Assembly: GCA_963788115.1 (NCBI GenBank) | Contig: CAWBFD010000004.1 | Coordinates: 2,108,001 to 2,172,000, forward strand | Source: CAWBFD01 sp963788115 | GTDB lineage: Bacteria > Actinomycetota > Thermoleophilia > Solirubrobacterales > 70-9 | Length of the DNA stretch: 64,000 nt | Direction: 5' to 3' | In this document: one piece after another, positions 63,181 through 64,000 of the stretch | Numbering within the stretch: position 1 is the first letter of the stretch | Layout: each line of letters opens with the position of its first letter | Position numbers and translations under genes: made by a program | Notes under the pieces: model-generated | Told to the model about the DNA's origin: nothing | Seen by the model: only the letters and a program-made list of their open reading frames with translations | Databases searched by the model: none

Positions 63181-64000
63181 CGTGGCCTCCTCGCTCGTTG
63201 CGTTCCCGGATGGAGCCGTAGATGGCTTCGCCGGTACGGGCTGCGGTCTCGCAGACCTCGACGACCGCGGGGTCGGCGAGCGGGTCTGACGCGCGGTCCC
63301 GCCAGCGCGCGATCACCTGCAAGCGCGGCAGTCGCCATCTCTTCCGGCGGCGTCCCACCCGAAACTCCCAGCGCGTCCGCGGCAGTGGCGGAGAGCAGCA
63401 AGCGGTCGAGCTCGACGCGCTCGGTGTCGCTGACGCGCGCGCTGCCACTCGCGAGGAGATGCGCGCACCGGATCCGGGCGAAGTCGACCACGCCGGCCTC
63501 GATGCGTTCGGCCTCGCGGTCGAGATACTCCGCGCGTACGGGGTCGACGCCCCGGAGCCGGAAGGCGAGGGCGCGGATCGCCACGAGCGCCGAGCGTGCT
63601 TGGAGCACGCGTGCGCGGGGCAAGAAGTGCTCGGCGATGACCTGGTTCAGCTGGTTGAGTCCGGAGCGCTCGACGAGCTTGGGGCCCAGCGTCGCCGCGG
63701 TCGTCGAGCCGTGGTTGACCTCCTCGATCGCGATCCGCACACCGAACATGCCGAGCCTTTCGAGCAGCGCTTGGCGCACCTCGACGGTCACGTCGCTCGC
63801 GTGCAGGTCGCAGAACTGCTCGGCCGAGAGCAGCATCGAGTCGAGTTCGGCTTCATCGCTGGCGGCAAGGGTGCGCAACGCGGCCGCTTCGTCTTCGCGG
63901 AATGTCAACCCGGTCTCGGCGAGCAGGCCCGCCATCGGCACGACCGTCGCGCACAACGTCCGTACCGACGCGTCGCCGCGGTAGCGCTCCGCGATGCGCC
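63161..64000 (-). CDS. Dynamin-family GTPase, C-terminal part (partial; apparent frameshift)
   Basis: Only the C-terminal ~280 residues are in the window, and the frame is open to base 64000. RIAERYRGDASVRTLCATVV, PMAGLLAETGLTFREDEAAA, LGMFGVRIAIEEVNHGSTT and SGLNQLNQVIAEHFLPRARV resemble the helical stalk of IniA-like actinobacterial dynamins. One indel near 63325 moves the end (ARWRDRASDPLADPAVVEVC) to the next frame. The GTPase domain would lie upstream and is not visible. Role: membrane remodelling, inferred. Stop overlaps the next gene. Confidence 0.65.

Noticed and set aside
1..64000. tRNA or rRNA genes, integrase, transposase or attachment-site duplications
   Set aside because: I looked for cloverleaf-like segments and mobile-element proteins and saw none that I could support by eye.

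Overview
The window is GC-rich, gene-dense DNA of actinobacterial type. I infer a member of the Actinomycetota, possibly class Acidimicrobiia. The evidence is a DUF3052 protein, a mycothiol-dependent maleylpyruvate-isomerase-type enzyme, two luciferase-like (LLM) oxidoreductases, and the end of a dynamin-family GTPase of actinobacterial type. Many acyl-CoA, SDR and thioesterase genes point the same way. I see no rRNA, tRNA, CRISPR array, insertion sequence or prophage. Most of the window is ordinary metabolic chromosome. Several convergent gene pairs touch or overlap at their stops.

Layout. 0-2.6 kb: two tandem secreted coiled-coil/glucosaminidase paralogues. 2.6-9.1 kb: an AlkZ/YcaQ-like protein, a flavin reductase, a UbiA prenyltransferase, an EamA transporter, a fatty acyl-CoA ligase and a NUDIX hydrolase. 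9.1-16.3 kb: peroxiredoxin, MFS transporter, DUF3052, a TetR-thioesterase-GNAT set, an SRAP (HMCES/YedK) protein, a mycothiol enzyme, and a TetR divergent from a fatty-acid desaturase. 16.3-22.2 kb: LLM oxidoreductase, TesB thioesterase, a palindrome array, a sulfatase and Lon protease. 22-27 kb: SDR, CPBP membrane protease, a membrane protein with an HEGLH motif, P450, thioesterase and a CMD protein. 27-30 kb: a minus-strand block with YqgE, a tandem 61-nt repeat, DUF6457, a Rieske protein, an NrtR-like NUDIX regulator and a NadD-like/NYN fusion. 30-41 kb: FAD oxidase, GlxA regulator, PPOX protein behind a third copy of the 61-nt repeat, ASCH-like protein, MMPL transporter, PhyH dioxygenase, LLM enzyme, HxlR regulator and acyl-CoA dehydrogenase. 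41-54 kb: hydrolases, CYTH, DUF1028, GYD, CorA, threonine aldolase-GntR-2OG oxygenase, a PEP-utilising enzyme with two membrane proteins, VOC proteins and enoyl-CoA hydratase. 54-60.7 kb: an NB-ARC-type regulator, a MEDS/HATPase protein, amidohydrolase and SDR.

The most unusual locus is at the right edge, 60.7-64 kb on the minus strand. A dynamin-like GTPase, whose 5' part lies beyond the window, is followed by two paralogous coiled-coil proteins that share a C-terminal SEIPGxELMDPT motif. A DxDxDG-repeat protein with no signal peptide comes last. The four genes are tightly coupled by overlapping stops and near-identical Shine-Dalgarno junctions. I infer a membrane-remodelling or scaffolding module. 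The next most interesting items are the 61-nt leader-like repeat, whose hairpin shows compensatory base changes, and a perfect 21-bp inverted repeat over the start codon of the NrtR-like gene.

A technical point affects the whole annotation. More than twenty otherwise well-conserved genes are broken by single-base indels, mostly one extra base. In each case homology continues in another frame on both sides, so I annotate whole genes across the shifts. Two apparent gene fusions, thioesterase-GNAT and VOC-VOC, probably have the same cause. This looks like consensus error in the assembly rather than gene decay.
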